Assembly (NCBI GenBank): GCA_002835675.1
Contig: PIZR01000004.1
Location: 445,966-509,965 of the forward strand
DNA length: 64,000 nt
Reading direction: 5' to 3'
From: Bacillus sp. BA3
GTDB taxonomy: Bacteria > Bacillota > Bacilli > Bacillales > DSM-1321
Part shown: one piece after another, positions 61,738 through 64,000 of the stretch
How positions within the stretch are numbered: the stretch's first letter is position 1
Layout of the letters: every line of letters begins with the position of its first letter
Notes under the pieces: model-generated
What the model was told of the DNA's origin: nothing
Seen by the model: the letters and a program-made list of their open reading frames with translations, nothing else
Databases searched by the model: none
Program-made: the position numbers and the translations under genes

Positions 61738-62322
61738 ATGAAAAAAGTATTGCTACTGCTATCCAATGGATTCGAAGCGGTTGAAGCAAGTGTGTTTACA
61801 GATGTATTGGGATGGAATAAATTAGAGGGTGATGGCACCACAGACCTGGTTACGGTGGGACTTCACGAACAATTGAAATGCACATGGAATTTCATCGTGC
61901 AGCCCGAACTGACCCTCGATCAAGTGAACCTGGATGACTTCGATGCTTTGGCCATTCCAGGAGGTTTTGAAGAAGCCGGTTTTTATGAGGATGCCTATGA
62001 TAAGAGGTTTCTTGATGTGATCAAGCATTTTCATAATAAGAACAAAATCATAGCAACCATTTGTGTAGGTTCTCTCCCACTAGGAAAAAGCGGGATATTG
62101 AATGGAAGAAAAGCCACAACATACAACCATCCAGCCAGTAAGAGACAGAGGCAGCTAAAAGATTTTGGTGCGATTGTCGTAAACGAACCGATTGTCGTTA
62201 CGGACAATATCATTACATCCTACAATCCATCCACAGCTTTCGATGTTGCCTTTACGCTCTTGGAAATGCTCACTTCAAGAGATAATTGTGAACATGTGAA
62301 GGAATTGATGGGTTTCCATTAA
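61738..62322 (+). CDS. DJ-1/PfpI family protein
   Basis: The 194-aa product has the DJ-1/ThiJ/PfpI fold: KVLLLLSNGFEAVEASVFTD at the N-terminus, ALAIPGGFEEAGFYEDA, and the nucleophile elbow KIIATICVGSLPLGKSGIL with Cys. The family includes glyoxalases, chaperones and proteases; which one cannot be said. AAGGGGGA precedes the ATG. An Lrp-type regulator lies divergently 140 bp away. Confidence 0.9.
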   Translation: MKKVLLLLSNGFEAVEASVFTDVLGWNKLEGDGTTDLVTVGLHEQLKCTWNFIVQPELTLDQVNLDDFDALAIPGGFEEAGFYEDAYDKRFLDVIKHFHNKNKIIATICVGSLPLGKSGILNGRKATTYNHPASKRQRQLKDFGAIVVNEPIVVTDNIITSYNPSTAFDVAFTLLEMLTSRDNCEHVKELMGFH

Positions 62323-62348
62323 GAATGTCTTAGGAACCTATACAATTT

Positions 62349-62490
62349 GGATGTTGATTTCCCGTCCAGGCGCTCGCATTCCGCAGGCAGTCGGCGGAAA
62401 GGGAGCCGAATTTCTGAAATCAACTAAATCTCTTTTTAAAGGAAAAAACTGCAGGCAAACTCGTTTTCTTCGAGTTCGTCTGCAGTCTAA
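62349..62490 (+). repeat. Dispersed intergenic repeat, deleted copy
   Basis: GATGTTGATTTCCCGTCCAG, CGCTCGCATTCCGCAGG, CAGTCGGCGGAAAGGGAGC, GAAATCAAC, then AACTGCAGGCAAACTCG and CGAGTTCGTCTGCAGTCT, a hairpin with only a few mismatches. The centre of the element is missing compared with the 22226 copy. Confidence 0.75.
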
Positions 62491-62509
62491 GGTTCCTAAT
62501 GTTTTCACG

Positions 62510-62710
62510 TTACTTCCAATAAGCCAACGAACGGGTTTTCATGGATTCACGGAACTGTTTCGTTGATTCTGGCAGGACTTTATTCGTTGCATAATCGATG
62601 ATGACACCATACTGGCGAATGACATCGAGACTATCCAGCTCTCCCTTGCCGAATTTATCTTCCACGCTTTGTATGTTTTCCTCAAGCCATTGTTTGCGGT
62701 TGTTTTTGAT
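62510..62710 (-). pseudogene. 3' fragment of a hydantoinase B/oxoprolinase-like gene
   Basis: On the minus strand, 66 codons are open up to TAA at 62512-62510. Their translation (NNRKQWLEENIQSVEDKFGK, DVIRQYGVIIDYATNKVLPE, STKQFRESMKTRSLAYWK) has the C-terminal pattern of hydantoinase B/acetone carboxylase-type proteins, from memory. The rest of the gene is absent: the frame ends at a 19-bp palindrome. It is a deletion remnant. Confidence 0.6.
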
Positions 62711-62756
62711 ATTGTTGTGTAAGCATAACTGTTTCGCTATGCTTACACAACAATAT
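62709..62756. repeat. Perfect 19-bp inverted repeat at a gene break
   Basis: ATATTGTTGTGTAAGCATA (62709-62727) and its exact reverse complement (62738-62756) are separated by 10 nt. Neither strand has a T run, so it is not a typical terminator. It separates the hydantoinase remnant from a small gene, whose stop codon touches it at 62756. Confidence 0.8.
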
Positions 62757-62926
62757 TAATTATCAGGTGTTACCGATGTGCCTTCCTCACTGTTTTTGAG
62801 GTAAACTTCAGAAATTCCATTCATACCTTCCGATAGTTGCGCTTTGGTATATTCCATACTGCCAACCAGTTTATGAAGCTTCTTATCATTATTCTCTTCT
62901 GTAAGTTTAGATTCTGAATCAGTCAC
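62756..62926 (-). CDS. Small acidic/polar protein of unknown function
   Basis: The 56-aa product has a GTG start at 62926 with ATGGAGGTG about 8 nt upstream. It is polar throughout (TDSESKLTEENNDKKLHKLV) with a probable central helix. The family is not recognised. Its stop codon overlaps the 19-bp inverted repeat, which may therefore be its transcription end or mark a deletion. Confidence 0.5.
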   Translation of the reverse strand: MTDSESKLTEENNDKKLHKLVGSMEYTKAQLSEGMNGISEVYLKNSEEGTSVTPDN

Positions 62927-63180
62927 ATTTTTTCACCTCCATCATTTAGGATGGCAAATCAAGATGGAAATATGTATGACAGGCTTCGATGTTAGACCCC
63001 CTCTTAAAGTCCGCTATAGGTAAATAATGGTAACCACTATTAGAATCTGTACTTAAAATAAGCAGGAAAAGATTATTTTATGAATCTTTTTTAAAAAATC
63101 AGCTGTTTTCAAGCCACTAAAGGGATATACTATAGGATAGCATTTATTACATTTTTGTTAGTATTTTTTCTGGTCACACA

Positions 63181-63198
63181 TTGTGTAATATTTTACAA
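63181..63198. promoter_or_regulatory. Candidate Rex operator
   Basis: TTGTGTAATATTTTACAA is close to the Rex consensus (TTGTGAA-N4-TTCACAA), with 7 of 9 half-site positions symmetric. It lies 50 nt before the DUF1641-ndh operon, and ndh is a known Rex target in Bacillus. The gap 62927-63180 shows nothing else. Confidence 0.6.
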
Positions 63199-63247
63199 GT
63201 TTTTCTATTTACCTCAACAAAATGCTTATTGCAAAGGAGAATTGGAT

Positions 63248-63679
63248 ATGTCAGAAACGATTACCCAATCACAAACTGAACAACTTAATGCCCGCCAAAA
63301 ACAATTAGATGTACTGGACCAATTATTAAAGCCTGAGGTTCAAGAATCATTGAACACTTTAGTTGAGCAGTTACCAAAACTGACTGAGTTAGTGAATATT
63401 TTAACAAAGTCTTATGATTTCGCTCAATCGGTTGCGACTGATGATGTCTTGAAAAATGATACGGTCAGCGCCATTTCGGAGATCGCTACACCTGTAGTGG
63501 GTTCAGTGAAAGGTCTTGCGGCTAATGCCATCGAAGCTAAGGATCGTGCAGAAGCGAATACTGATGTGATCGGTCTTTTTGGTCTGTTAAGAATGATGAA
63601 AGATCCGCAAGCACAAAAGCTTTTCCGTTTCGCCCAAGCTTTTCTTGAAGTCTCTTCAGAACGTAAAAACCAAAAATAA
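63248..63679 (+). CDS. yjlC: DUF1641 (YjlC-like) protein
   Basis: The 143-aa product is mostly helical and has the DUF1641 pattern in its second half (NTDVIGLFGLLRMMKDPQAQ, KLFRFAQAFLEV). In Bacillus subtilis yjlC precedes ndh (yjlD) in one operon, as here. The ATG at 63248 has AAAGGAG 9 nt upstream; the open frame upstream is not supported. Function is not established; an NDH-2-associated role is inferred. Confidence 0.8.
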   Translation: MSETITQSQTEQLNARQKQLDVLDQLLKPEVQESLNTLVEQLPKLTELVNILTKSYDFAQSVATDDVLKNDTVSAISEIATPVVGSVKGLAANAIEAKDRAEANTDVIGLFGLLRMMKDPQAQKLFRFAQAFLEVSSERKNQK

Positions 63680-63718
63680 TTTGATTAACTTTCAATCAGT
63701 AAGGACGGGGGATTAACT

Positions 63719-64000
63719 ATGTCAAAACAAATCGTCATCTTAGGTGCAGGTTACGCTGGATTGCTATCTGCCTTATCCGTACGTGAATATTACAAAAGAG
63801 ATGAAGTGCAGGTTACAGTGGTGAACCAATTTCCAACGCACCAAATCATCACCGAATTGCACCGTCTTGCAGGCGGATCCATTTCCGAACAAGCCGTTTC
63901 CATTCCGTTGGAAAAGCTTTTCAAAGGAAAAGATATCGACCTTGTCATTTCCAAAGTGGAGTCTTTCTCAGTCGATAACAAAGAAGTGAAACTTGCCAAT
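63719..64000 (+). CDS. ndh: Type II NADH dehydrogenase (5' part; runs off the window)
   Basis: The first 94 codons show the FAD-binding Rossmann motif IVILGAGYAGLLSAL, and then EVQVTVVNQFPTHQIITELH, which matches the NDH-2 family. The enzyme passes electrons from NADH to menaquinone at the membrane face without pumping protons. AAGGACGGGGG lies upstream. It follows the yjlC-like gene by 39 bp, and a Rex-like site lies before the operon. Confidence 0.88.
   Translation, partial: MSKQIVILGAGYAGLLSALSVREYYKRDEVQVTVVNQFPTHQIITELHRLAGGSISEQAVSIPLEKLFKGKDIDLVISKVESFSVDNKEVKLAN

Overview
The window comes from a low-to-moderate-GC Bacillota chromosome, most likely a Bacillaceae member of the Bacillus/Peribacillus type. 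The signs are strong AGGAGG ribosome binding sites, TTG and GTG starts, a perfect cre box, a yjlC-ndh-like pair, YfmQ-like and RsbR-like proteins, and a dispersed intergenic repeat family. No rRNA, tRNA, CRISPR array, prophage or intact insertion sequence was seen. The genus is an inference from gene content and was not checked by search.

Layout. 1-7.1 kb: a partial ECF sigma factor, a lipoprotein, a LysR/EamA exporter pair, a small membrane protein, a methyltransferase, and an Rrf2 regulator with a thioredoxin-reductase-like flavoprotein that share a 25-bp operator. 7.4-9.75 kb: a MutS2 paralogue without its Smr domain, behind a leader of about 410 nt containing a 7-codon ORF, a three-stem junction and two tandem terminators. 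9.9-17.3 kb: a small membrane peptide, then a six-gene operon (solute-binding protein, nucleoside hydrolase, two permeases, ATPase, adenine deaminase) that looks like purine nucleoside uptake and salvage. 17.5-20.9 kb: PTS transporter, NanE and an RpiR regulator for amino-sugar (probably ManNAc) use under CcpA control. 21-24.1 kb: small membrane genes, repeats and a MocR regulator.

24.3-30.2 kb is a TOMM (thiazole/oxazole-modified peptide) cluster of the heterocycloanthracin/sonorensin kind: a SagB-type dehydrogenase with two nitroreductase-like halves, a YcaO cyclodehydratase with a C-terminal PxPxP tail, a ThiF-like maturation protein, and directly upstream an 86-aa precursor with 13 Cys at near-3-residue spacing.

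30.5-50 kb is a catabolic island: an NCS2 permease, three tandem CodA-like deaminases, two ATZ/TRZ-like amidohydrolases, two Opp-type binding proteins, a complete Opp/Dpp-type ABC transporter, a LytS-type kinase with an AraC-type response regulator, and an SSS symporter. Three promoters in it carry the same TTTACT direct repeat (21-bp period), each exactly 37 nt upstream of a TATAAT box. This looks like one regulon, probably controlled by the response regulator.

50-64 kb holds housekeeping and accessory genes: an NADPH oxidoreductase/MarR pair, SelO, a FHA-winged helix protein, a large membrane protein, a quinone oxidoreductase, GNAT, RsbR-like STAS, Lrp, DJ-1/PfpI, a hydantoinase B 3' remnant beside a 19-bp palindrome, and a DUF1641-NDH-2 pair that runs off the edge. 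A MITE-like repeat family is scattered through many intergenic gaps.
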